From an uncultured Pseudomonadota bacterium (GTDB lineage: Bacteria > Pseudomonadota > Alphaproteobacteria > RF32 > CAG-239), in contig CACXFX010000183.1 in assembly GCA_902767055.1 (NCBI GenBank), positions 1-6,900 of the forward strand: a stretch of DNA of 6,900 nucleotides, given 5' to 3'. Numbering within the stretch: the stretch's first letter is position 1; every line of letters begins with the position of its first letter. Below are positions 1-6,487 of the stretch, piece by piece. A program made the position numbers and the translations under genes. Under the pieces are notes generated by a model that did no database searches, was not told the origin of the DNA, and saw nothing but the letters and a program-made list of their open reading frames with translations.

Positions 1-125
1 GTAAGACATATCAGGATATCAATGCGCTTTTGAAAGGCGATTATGACCGGCGCCGGATTTACACAATAGAAGAGGCAAACTTTGTTGCGGGAGATAAGAA
101 CCGCGTGTCGATTACGTATAAATAA
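1..125 (+). CDS. C-terminal end of an unidentified protein (5' truncated by window edge)
   Basis: An open frame beginning at base 3 runs to a TAA at 123-125 and gives 40 residues; the other two plus frames are stopped early. The segment is basic and polar (DYDRRRIYT) and ends in EEANFVAGDKNRVSITYK. I do not recognise the family. The last 18 residues are clearly related to an antisense remnant at 2020-2076 (KKANRVAGNKNRVSIKYR, 12 of 18 identical and the stop in the same place). The codons differ mostly at third positions, so the stretch was selected as protein and the frame is likely real. Without the upstream sequence no function can be assigned. Confidence 0.6.
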   Translation, partial: KTYQDINALLKGDYDRRRIYTIEEANFVAGDKNRVSITYK

Positions 126-134
126 TAAATTTTT

Positions 135-160
135 AAGCGTATGCTTTTTTGCATTTTTTT
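135..160 (+). terminator. Weak intrinsic terminator candidate after the left-edge gene
   Basis: Ten bases after the stop codon, AAGC (135-138) can pair with GCTT (143-146), running into six T. Alternatively ATGC (141-144) pairs with GCAT (151-154), followed by seven T. Either stem is only 4 bp, so termination would be modest. Position and T-tracts support the call; stem strength does not. Confidence 0.35.
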
Positions 161-161
161 A

Positions 162-189
162 TTGAATTTATTTAATCAGGGCATATAAT
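162..189 (+). promoter_or_regulatory. Sigma-70-type promoter for the TPR lipoprotein gene
   Basis: TTGAAT (162-167, 4 of 6 to the -35 consensus) is followed after 16 bases by a perfect TATAAT (184-189). Transcription would start near 196, leaving a leader of about 20 bases before the ATG at 218. This separates the TPR gene from the gene ending at 125. Confidence 0.65.
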
Positions 190-217
190 GCTTGAAACAG
201 CATAAGAGATTTTGCCT

Positions 218-2011
218 ATGAAACTGATTTATACGATTACACTTTTATTGAGCTTAGGGTTGTTTAATTCCTGCGGCGAAAAAATAATGATTAAAGATTT
301 GCCTCAAGAGGAATTTAAAATTGAGCCGCACCGCCAAGAAAAACGTCCGGATAATGTGTATGGTGCTTATCTTGCGGGGCGTGTGGCTCATATGCGCCAA
401 AATTTTAATATGGCGGCTGATTATTATATCAAATCACTTAACTTAGGCACGCAAAGTGAAGATCTTGTCAGTAACGTATATTTATTGTTGGCCTCGGAAG
501 GCAGAATAAAAGAATCGGCCGAGTATGCGCTAAAAGCACATGAAAATGGTGATAAAAGCAATTTGATATCTTTTGTGCTGATGACCGAAGATATGGCTCA
601 AAATAATTTTGACCAAGCTTTTAATCATTCTCTTTTGATTGAGGACAAGCCTTTTAAGGATACGATTTTGCCGCTTTTTCAGGCATGGATACTGGCGGCT
701 CAAAACAAAAGGCAAGAGGCTTTTGAAACGCTTGATAAGTTAAAGAAAGAAAAATCATTGTTACCGCTTTATCATTTGCATCGCGGCATGCTCGGTGATT
801 ATTTTGATGATGATAAAGACGGTGTTTTGCAAGATTACGAATATATCGTCAATGATGAAAAAATGCCTTTGTCGTTCCGTTCGTTGCAGGTTATCGGTAA
901 TTTTTATCTGCGTGCCGGTTTGAAAGAAAAAATCGTTGATTTGGCGCAAAAGTATTCTGATCAAAATAATAAAGCGCCGATGATGGAAGCTTTGGTTGAC
1001 AGCTTTAAAAATGCAGATGAAAAGAAGCTTAAAAAATATATTGATACGCCGCAAAAAGGTTTTGCCGAGGCAATGTTTAACGTCGGGACGATTTTTAGGG
1101 GTTATCAAAACGAAGCGGCTCAGCTTTTTATGGCGCTTGTTTTGTACTTAAATCCGGATTTTGAAGTTGCGCGGATTTCGCTTGCCGATTTGTATGAGCA
1201 GGCACACCGCTATCAAAAAGCAACCGATGAATATTTGAAGATTGAAGCTTGGTCGCCTGTTTATTTTATTGCGCAGATGAAGGCCGCAAGTGATTATGCA
1301 GAGTTAAAACAAGACGAAAAGGCCTTAAAAATTCTTGAGGACTTGCTTAAGAAATACCCTAAAAATAATCAGTTGACATTCCGTTTGGGAGAATTAAACC
1401 GCTCAATGGAAAGGTACGAGGAGTCTGTGTCTTTTTATCAAAAGACGCTTGACGGTTTACCTTTATACGATACGGACAGGTGGCTGATTTATTATGCTTT
1501 GGGTATATCTTTTGAACGTGAAAAAAAATGGAATGAAGCGGAAGATGCATTTAAAAATGCCTTAGAGCTGAGCGGTCGGCATCCGCTTGTTTTGAATTAT
1601 CTCGGATATTCGTGGATTGAGCGTGGTATTAATACGAATGAAGCGCTTTTTATGATTTTTGAAGCGCATCGCAAAAACTCGGAAGACGGGCATATTATTG
1701 ACAGTCTCGGTTGGGCGCTTTATAAAATGGGAAAATATGATGAGGCGGTGAAAGTTCTTGAGCGCGCGTCCGAATATTTGCCCGCTAATGCCGTTGTCTT
1801 TGATCACTTAGGTGATGCTTATTGGCAGGCCGGTCGTAAAAACGAAGCGCGTTTTCAGTGGAGGCACGCGTTAAGTGCGACGCAGGATAAAGATGATGTC
1901 GATCAGCAAACGATTCGTCTTAAAATAGAGCAAGGACTTGCACCGGCAACACCTCTTTTGTTTAATGAAGAAGTTTTGATGGAGCGCTTAAAAGCGTTGG
2001 ATGCAAAATAA
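218..2011 (+). CDS. Tetratricopeptide-repeat lipoprotein
   Basis: This encodes 597 residues, a probable outer-membrane-anchored TPR scaffold facing the periplasm. Residues 1-18 form a lipoprotein-type signal (charged start, leucine-rich core) before Cys19. The lipobox LFNSC is imperfect (Phe at -3, Asn at -2), and +2 is Gly, not the inner-membrane retention Asp. TPR-like helical pairs are visible near residues 48-77, 318-347, 383-415 and 420-453, and strongest at 491-553. The segments DSLGWALYKMGKYDEAV and DHLGDAYWQAGRKNEARFQW there are, from family knowledge, characteristic of a widespread proteobacterial TPR family of about 550-600 residues. I chose ATG 218 over an upstream in-frame TTG at 212 because AGAGA (205-209) is well spaced from 218 and the signal peptide begins there. 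No enzymatic motif is seen. The partner is unknown; TPRs usually assemble protein complexes. Confidence 0.85.
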   Translation: MKLIYTITLLLSLGLFNSCGEKIMIKDLPQEEFKIEPHRQEKRPDNVYGAYLAGRVAHMRQNFNMAADYYIKSLNLGTQSEDLVSNVYLLLASEGRIKESAEYALKAHENGDKSNLISFVLMTEDMAQNNFDQAFNHSLLIEDKPFKDTILPLFQAWILAAQNKRQEAFETLDKLKKEKSLLPLYHLHRGMLGDYFDDDKDGVLQDYEYIVNDEKMPLSFRSLQVIGNFYLRAGLKEKIVDLAQKYSDQNNKAPMMEALVDSFKNADEKKLKKYIDTPQKGFAEAMFNVGTIFRGYQNEAAQLFMALVLYLNPDFEVARISLADLYEQAHRYQKATDEYLKIEAWSPVYFIAQMKAASDYAELKQDEKALKILEDLLKKYPKNNQLTFRLGELNRSMERYEESVSFYQKTLDGLPLYDTDRWLIYYALGISFEREKKWNEAEDAFKNALELSGRHPLVLNYLGYSWIERGINTNEALFMIFEAHRKNSEDGHIIDSLGWALYKMGKYDEAVKVLERASEYLPANAVVFDHLGDAYWQAGRKNEARFQWRHALSATQDKDDVDQQTIRLKIEQGLAPATPLLFNEEVLMERLKALDAK

Positions 2012-2019
2012 AGACGATT

Positions 2020-2076
2020 TTACCTGTATTTAATTGATACGCGGTTTTTATTACCGGCCACGCGATTGGCTTTTTT
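2020..2076 (-). pseudogene. Antisense C-terminal gene remnant related to the left-edge gene
   Basis: Read on the minus strand, 18 codons and a TAA encode KKANRVAGNKNRVSIKYR. This matches the end of the protein terminating at 125 (EEANFVAGDKNRVSITYK) at 12 of 18 positions with the same stop position. Upstream, the frame stays open to 2214 but passes through the inverted repeats at 2081-2135 and the palindrome at 2175-2190. It has no similarity there to the left-edge gene and no plausible ribosome binding site. I read it as the surviving tail of a truncated or duplicated gene copy, lying tail-to-tail against the TPR gene only 8 bases past its stop. It could also be a small mobile repeat that carries a coding tail. 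Confidence 0.5.
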
Positions 2077-2077
2077 T
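2057..2077 (+). terminator. Possible plus-strand terminator of the TPR gene
   Basis: GCCA (2057-2060) pairs with TGGC (2067-2070) around a six-base loop, directly followed by seven T (2071-2077). The stem is short (4 bp plus one G-T pair), so it is weak. The same bases encode the lysines of the antisense remnant, so the T-run may be a coincidence of that coding tail. Confidence 0.35.
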
Positions 2078-2080
2078 GTT

Positions 2081-2135
2081 ATGCAAAAAGAGAGTGGTTG
2101 AGGTATTTGTAAAGTGTTTTTGCATAGTGCCTCAA
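2081..2135. repeat. Interleaved inverted repeats (pseudoknot-like)
   Basis: ATGCAAAAA (2081-2089) is the exact inverse of TTTTTGCAT (2117-2125). TTGAGG (2098-2103), inside that pair, is the exact inverse of CCTCAA (2130-2135), outside it; allowing G-T pairs the second helix extends to 10 bp. The two pairings interleave, giving either two alternative hairpins or an H-type pseudoknot if transcribed. No coding content is supported. It may be a dispersed repeat unit; only copy number in the genome would tell. Confidence 0.55.
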
Positions 2136-2160
2136 TAAAGGATAAGGATGAGTTTGTTTG

Positions 2161-2217
2161 TTGACCCCTTATCTCACTTCGCTCAAAGTGGTGACGAGTA
2201 AGAGCCTGACGCATCAG
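2161..2217. repeat. Palindromic intergenic repeat candidate
   Basis: CACTT (2175-2179) and AAGTG (2186-2190) form a hairpin with a CGCTCA loop. Twenty-six bases on, CTGA-CGCA-TCAG (2206-2217) forms a second small hairpin. On the minus strand one frame reads HHFERSEIRGQQ, a type of nonsense peptide often seen where short palindromic intergenic repeats are translated. Only one copy lies in this window, so dispersed-repeat status is inference. Confidence 0.4.
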
Positions 2218-2241
2218 ACAAAACGTGCTTCGATGACAGTT

Positions 2242-2276
2242 AAAAAAAGGCCGCTTTTTTAAAAAGCAGCCTTTTA
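2242..2276 (-). terminator. Intrinsic terminator of the minus-strand lipoprotein gene
   Basis: On the minus strand AAAAGGC, a mismatch, then GCTTTTT pairs with AAAAAGC, a mismatch, then GCCTTTT. The 3' arm ends in a run of seven T. The stem is long (about 14 pairs with one interior mismatch), begins about 17 bases after the stop codon at 2293, and is oriented for this gene. Confidence 0.8.
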
Positions 2277-2292
2277 GTGTGTTAACGGATAT

Positions 2293-3582
2293 TTATTTTT
2301 TCTTTTTTTGATAAATCGGGAAGACTTCAACGCCGTTATATTCGGTACCTTTCACATCTTTTGATACGGAAGGCTCATAAACGGACATTGTTGTTTCTCC
2401 CGTTTTGGTTGCCTTAACATCTTTGGTGTTGACAGCCGTTTTATTTTTAACATTATCAATTGCTTTGGGCGTAATCACACCTTTTGAGCGTTCAATCTTT
2501 GCGCCGTCATCTGAGATGATGGTAAATGTTTCGGCTTTCGGCTCGGGGCAAATCGCTTTACCGAGTGCCGGCTCTTCATAGCAAGGCCATGCTTCATAAC
2601 AGGGCATCGGCTCTAAGACGGTTGAATAGCATTCGTTGCCGACAAAGGGCGTATCCGTAAATTCGTAAATCGGATTGCCTTGCTCGTCTAAGATGGCTTG
2701 ACCGATTAATGCTTCTCTTGCCTTTAAGTCTTCATCTTTTTGTTTTAAGTCTTCATCTTTTTGCTTTAAATCAGCTTCTTTTTGCTTTAATTCTTCTTGC
2801 CTAGATTTGAATTCGGCCTCTTTTTTATCAAGCTCGGCTTTTTTCTTTTCTAAAGCGGTTTTTTCAGAATCGGGCCAAGGCTCTTGTAAAATCAAATCAG
2901 CTGAAAGCGGATAAGCATCGTTTTTGAACTTAAACATCATATAACCCGATCTGCCGCCGTATGCCGGACCGGACAAGCCGATGGAATAATAGCCGCCGAC
3001 GAAACCGTAATCTAAATCGATGTAGTCAATCGCAAGTAAGGTTTTAATCGTTGTGTTGCCAATGGTTGTCATTTTGCAGGTATAGCCGGCGTCTTCCAAA
3101 ACAATGTTTTGCGTATTGCGGACATAAACCAGAGATTTTGCGGGTTTGCAAGTCGGTGTTTGTCCGTTATAAGAAATACCGTAGTTTAAAAGTAAATCAA
3201 TCGAGCGGCGGTTTAAGGCAACCGAAACATCCGTCAATTCAACATTGTCAATGTATAAATTGGCCGGTGTGACGCCAACCGTAATCGGTAAAGTCACATA
3301 GTCTTCGGTACATACGTGTGTAAACGGATCGGCTTGGCAAACAAGTGCTTTTTCATTGACGTTTTGTTCTAAGATGTGTGTCAATGAGTTGTAAATATAT
3401 TCTTTAGACATCGAAAGTTTTGCCGGAGCGCACTGTTTGGAGCGACAGACGACAACAGATGACGGATATGTAATCTGCGGTTGAAACTCTTGGGCGCGCA
3501 AAACCGGCTCTGAGGGGGTTGTATGGCATGCCCCTAAAAAGGCGGTCAAGGCCAGCGCAAAAGTGTTTTTGATATGCTTCAT
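2293..3582 (-). CDS. Lipoprotein with a periodic coiled coil and Cys-Tyr-rich tail, unknown function
   Basis: This encodes 429 residues. I do not recognise the family. Residues 1-18 are a lipoprotein signal (MKHIKNTFALALTAFLGAC) with the canonical lipobox LGAC and Cys19. The frame is open for 25 more codons upstream, but AAGGA lies 9 bases before the ATG at 3582 and the signal peptide begins there. Residues about 20-235 are beta-rich-looking and hold paired cysteines (46/51, 82/91, 145/169) suited to periplasmic disulfides. Residues 244-292 are seven consecutive heptads in register (LEKKKAE to LKAREAL), an acidic-basic coiled coil. After it come ECY, PCY and PCYE (Cys 318, 328, 334) and Cys345, then a lysine- and threonine-rich low-complexity tail ending in KKKK. 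A structural envelope role is plausible, but function is unknown. It is transcribed divergently from the nuclease gene and convergently toward the TPR gene. Confidence 0.8.
   Translation of the reverse strand: MKHIKNTFALALTAFLGACHTTPSEPVLRAQEFQPQITYPSSVVVCRSKQCAPAKLSMSKEYIYNSLTHILEQNVNEKALVCQADPFTHVCTEDYVTLPITVGVTPANLYIDNVELTDVSVALNRRSIDLLLNYGISYNGQTPTCKPAKSLVYVRNTQNIVLEDAGYTCKMTTIGNTTIKTLLAIDYIDLDYGFVGGYYSIGLSGPAYGGRSGYMMFKFKNDAYPLSADLILQEPWPDSEKTALEKKKAELDKKEAEFKSRQEELKQKEADLKQKDEDLKQKDEDLKAREALIGQAILDEQGNPIYEFTDTPFVGNECYSTVLEPMPCYEAWPCYEEPALGKAICPEPKAETFTIISDDGAKIERSKGVITPKAIDNVKNKTAVNTKDVKATKTGETTMSVYEPSVSKDVKGTEYNGVEVFPIYQKKKK
2728..2769 (-). repeat. 21-bp tandem duplication inside the coiled coil
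   Basis: Two adjacent 21-base units, 2728-2748 and 2749-2769, differ at a single base (TTT versus CTT, synonymous for lysine). Each encodes the heptad LKQKDED. A third, diverged unit (LKQKEAD) lies immediately upstream in the gene. The coil apparently grew by duplication of whole heptads, which keeps both reading frame and coiled-coil register. Confidence 0.8.
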
Positions 3583-3612
3583 CACGTTTTTTCCTTGTGA
3601 CATTAAACCTAA

Positions 3613-3621
3613 AATATACCA
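3613..3621 (-). promoter_or_regulatory. Extended -10 promoter candidate for the minus-strand lipoprotein gene
   Basis: On the minus strand TGG-TATATT forms an extended -10 element about 30 bases before the ATG at 3582. No convincing -35 is present at normal spacing, as can be the case for extended -10 promoters. Confidence 0.4.
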
Positions 3622-3665
3622 TAACATACCTCGATAATATGAAAGAATCGTAAACAAAATAAAGC

Positions 3666-3694
3666 TTGTGAAAAAAAATATTTGATGATATATC
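3666..3694 (+). promoter_or_regulatory. Tentative promoter for the nuclease gene
   Basis: TTGTGA (3666-3671) and TATATC (3689-3694) are 17 bases apart, each matching 4 of 6 consensus bases. Initiation near 3701 would give a nearly leaderless message and exclude the AGG at 3698-3700 that would serve as ribosome binding site. That conflict lowers confidence. Confidence 0.3.
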
Positions 3695-3702
3695 CATAGG
3701 TT

Positions 3703-4206
3703 ATGATGAAAAAATGGATTTGTTTAATTGTTGCGCTACTTGTTATCGAGCTTGCAAATAAAAGTATTGCAGGTGCAAATTTGGCGGTTGTCGACGGCGA
3801 CAGCTTGGAGATTTCCGAGCGCCGTATTCGCTTGATCGGAATCGATTCGCCCGAGCTTTTTCAAGAATGTTATGATGAACATCAAAAACCTTATATGTGC
3901 GGGCAACAAGCCAAAGATTATTTGTCAAAATTAATTGATGAAGGGGCTTCAAAAGGCTTAAAAGTCAAATGCGAATCTCAAGGAAAAGATCGCTATAAAA
4001 GAGAACTCTGTATTTGTTATGTCGGCAAAAAGAACTTAAATTTTGAAATGGTTAAGGCCGGCTTAGCAATCGCTTATAAAAGCGAAATGTTTATCAAGCC
4101 GCAAGAGCGGGCAAAAAAGAATAAAAAAGGCATTTGGCGCGGCAAATTTATGCGTCCGGAACTTTATCGAGCCTTAAAAAGAGAGCGGGAAAAACAAAAA
4201 AAATGA
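3703..4206 (+). CDS. Secreted thermonuclease-family (staphylococcal nuclease-like) enzyme
   Basis: This encodes 167 residues of an SNase-fold phosphodiesterase expected to cleave DNA and RNA with calcium. An N-terminal hydrophobic segment (residues about 5-18), with likely cleavage after SIA near residue 23, implies export. The nuclease domain covers the rest. VVDGDS supplies Asp31 and Asp33. RIRLIGIDSPE supplies Arg43, Asp48 and Glu51, matching Arg35, Asp40 and Glu43 of the S. aureus enzyme. DRYKRELC supplies Arg100, matching Arg87. The helix NFEMVKAGLAIAY and the KKNKKGIW segment also fit the family. All catalytic positions are kept, so it should be active. Five cysteines (56, 66, 90, 103, 105) fit an oxidising compartment. 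The tail is strongly basic. ATG 3706 is an equally good or better start: AGG ends at 3700, giving 5-base spacing versus 2 for 3703. Confidence 0.9.
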   Translation: MMKKWICLIVALLVIELANKSIAGANLAVVDGDSLEISERRIRLIGIDSPELFQECYDEHQKPYMCGQQAKDYLSKLIDEGASKGLKVKCESQGKDRYKRELCICYVGKKNLNFEMVKAGLAIAYKSEMFIKPQERAKKNKKGIWRGKFMRPELYRALKREREKQKK

Positions 4207-4225
4207 TAAAATAGTGAAATTATTG

Positions 4226-4253
4226 TTGACAGATGAAAAAAGTTATGTATATT
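4226..4253 (+). promoter_or_regulatory. Strong promoter of the rplU-rpmA operon
   Basis: A perfect TTGACA (4226-4231) is followed after 16 bases by TATATT (4248-4253). Transcription should begin near 4260, giving a leader of about 30 bases before rplU. This is the closest to consensus of the promoters in the window, as expected for ribosomal protein genes. Confidence 0.75.
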
Positions 4254-4291
4254 GCAAAGCACGTTTAATTAAATTGAATTAGGTGAAAAAA

Positions 4292-4606
4292 ATGTTCGCA
4301 GTTATCAAAACTGGCTCAAAACAGTATAAAGTTACGACAGGCGATGTGATTAAAGTTGAAAAACTCGCCGGTGCCGAAGGCTCTGAAGTGATTTTTGATG
4401 AAGTTTTGGCCTTAGATGAAAAAATCGGCAAACCTTTTGTTAAAGGTGCCAGCGTTAAAGGGACTGTTTTAAAACAGGCTAAAGACGCAAAAGTCATCAT
4501 CTTCAAGAAGAAGAGAAGACAAAATTATCGCCGTAAAAACGGTCACAGACAGCAAATCACACTCGTCAAAATTATGGACGTTTGTGCGGCTAAGAAAGAA
4601 GATTAA
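4292..4606 (+). CDS. rplU: 50S ribosomal protein L21
   Basis: This encodes 104 residues, the usual length for bL21, which binds 23S rRNA domain I. The N-terminus MFAVIKTGSKQYKV is the family hallmark, with Ser where Gly is common. The C-terminal basic block KKKRRQNYRRKNGHRQQ is the signature rRNA-binding region. The frame also opens at a GTG (4283), but the ATG at 4292 gives the conserved N-terminus and sits 6 bases after AGGTG (4281-4285). It is the first gene of the ribosomal block, with rpmA beginning 18 bases downstream. Confidence 0.97.
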   Translation: MFAVIKTGSKQYKVTTGDVIKVEKLAGAEGSEVIFDEVLALDEKIGKPFVKGASVKGTVLKQAKDAKVIIFKKKRRQNYRRKNGHRQQITLVKIMDVCAAKKED

Positions 4607-4624
4607 GGTTATAGGAGAAAGACT

Positions 4625-4876
4625 ATGGCACATAAGAAGTCAGGCGGTAGCTCTAACAACGGACGCGATTCGATCGGACGTCGCTTGGGGGTTAAAAAAT
4701 TCGGCGGTGAAGCCGTTATCCCCGGCAACATCATTATTCGTCAGCGCGGAACAAAATATCATCCGGGTGCAAATGTCGATATGGGTAAAGATCATACGAT
4801 TTTTGCAGTGGCTGAAGGTAAAGTTGCGTTCAAAGAGCAAGGCGACAAGATGTTTGTTTCGGTCGTTACCGAATAA
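4625..4876 (+). CDS. rpmA: 50S ribosomal protein L27
   Basis: This encodes 83 residues of bL27, whose N-terminal arm reaches the peptidyl transferase centre. The protein starts [15 protein letters not shown] directly after Met, so it lacks the cleaved N-terminal extension found in Firmicutes. [20 protein letters not shown] and the closing [15 protein letters not shown] are family hallmarks. AGGAGA (4613-4618), 6 bases before the ATG, is the best ribosome binding site in the window. It is cotranscribed with rplU. Confidence 0.97.
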   Translation: MAHKKSGGSSNNGRDSIGRRLGVKKFGGEAVIPGNIIIRQRGTKYHPGANVDMGKDHTIFAVAEGKVAFKEQGDKMFVSVVTE

Positions 4877-4907
4877 AACATATTATATCATATAAAAAAA
4901 TAAGTGT

Positions 4908-4938
4908 GGGGTAAAAACATTTGCCCCCTTTATTTTTC
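4908..4938 (+). terminator. Intrinsic terminator or attenuator between rpmA and obgE
   Basis: GGGGTAAA (4908-4915) pairs with TTTGCCCC (4920-4927), 8 bp including one T-G pair, around an AACA loop. A T-rich run (TTTATTTTT) follows. It stands 31 bases after rpmA and 26 bases before obgE. I see no good promoter between it and obgE, so partial read-through, setting a high ribosomal-protein to GTPase ratio, is the likely role. Confidence 0.7.
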
Positions 4939-4954
4939 TCAACGAACGGGATAG

Positions 4955-6022
<1,068 letters not shown>

Positions 6023-6037
6023 AAAAGGGAAATATAC

Positions 6038-6379
6038 ATGAAAAAAGAAAAAACAGACATTTTAAGTATTGTTCAAAAAGTTTTGGATGACAACAAAGCA
6101 GAAGACATTGTGGTTATCGATTTAGAAGGTAAAACATCCATCGCCGAGCAGATGGTTGTGGCTTCGGGGACGTCAAACCGCCATGTTGCCGCGATTTCGG
6201 AAAAATTGATGGAAGCTTTGAAAAAAGCAGGTTGCAAAGCAACCATTGAGGGTGAAGTTAAAGCCGATTGGGTTTTAATCGATGCGTTTGATGTGATTGT
6301 GCACATTTTCAGGCCGGAAGTACGTGCGTTCTACAATTTGGAAAAAATGTGGCAGGCCGTATCCGAAAAAAGAAAATAG
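6038..6379 (+). CDS. rsfS: Ribosomal silencing factor RsfS
   Basis: This encodes 113 residues of the DUF143/Iojap family. RsfS binds L14 on the 50S subunit and blocks joining with the 30S, lowering translation under nutrient limitation. Family hallmarks are visible: VVIDLEGKTSIAEQMVVASGTSNRHV (residues about 25-50), IEGEVKADWVLIDAFDVIVHIF (70-91) and RAFYNLEKMW (95-105). AAGGGA (6025-6030) lies 7 bases before the ATG. The gene is tightly coupled to obgE. In many alphaproteobacteria proBA and nadD lie between these two and rlmH follows; none of those is here. A terminator-like hairpin follows. Confidence 0.95.
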   Translation: MKKEKTDILSIVQKVLDDNKAEDIVVIDLEGKTSIAEQMVVASGTSNRHVAAISEKLMEALKKAGCKATIEGEVKADWVLIDAFDVIVHIFRPEVRAFYNLEKMWQAVSEKRK

Positions 6380-6407
6380 AATATGATTGTTTATTTTGAT
6401 TAAGAAT

Positions 6408-6443
6408 GGGTCGCTCAACAATGGGCGGCCCTTAAAATTTTTT
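6408..6443 (+). terminator. Terminator-like hairpin after rsfS
   Basis: GGGTCGC (6408-6414) pairs with GCGGCCC (6425-6431) over 7 bp with one T-G pair and a 10-base loop. Six T (6438-6443) follow, offset from the stem by six bases. Stem and location are good; the offset T-run makes it imperfect. Confidence 0.55.
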
Positions 6444-6452
6444 AAAAAACAT

Positions 6453-6481
6453 TTGACATCACTTTTATGAGTGTGTTAAAA
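6453..6481 (+). promoter_or_regulatory. Promoter candidate for the structured RNA / XRE regulator
   Basis: A perfect TTGACA (6453-6458) lies 17 bases before TTAAAA (6476-6481), which matches the -10 consensus at only 3 of 6 positions. Initiation would be near 6488. It sits just after the rsfS terminator, where a new transcription unit is expected. Confidence 0.45.
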
Positions 6482-6487
6482 AAAATA

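Noticed and set aside
2020..2214. A 64-residue minus-strand frame as an intact gene
   Set aside because: Only its last 18 codons look protein-like. The rest runs through inverted and palindromic repeats, and there is no ribosome binding site.
3404..3697. Overlapping 97-residue minus-strand frame
   Set aside because: It is a shadow frame of the minus-strand lipoprotein start and the divergent promoter region, with no recognisable motif.
4584..4895. A 103-residue plus-strand frame across rplU/rpmA
   Set aside because: It is out of frame with two certain ribosomal protein genes and covers all of rpmA.
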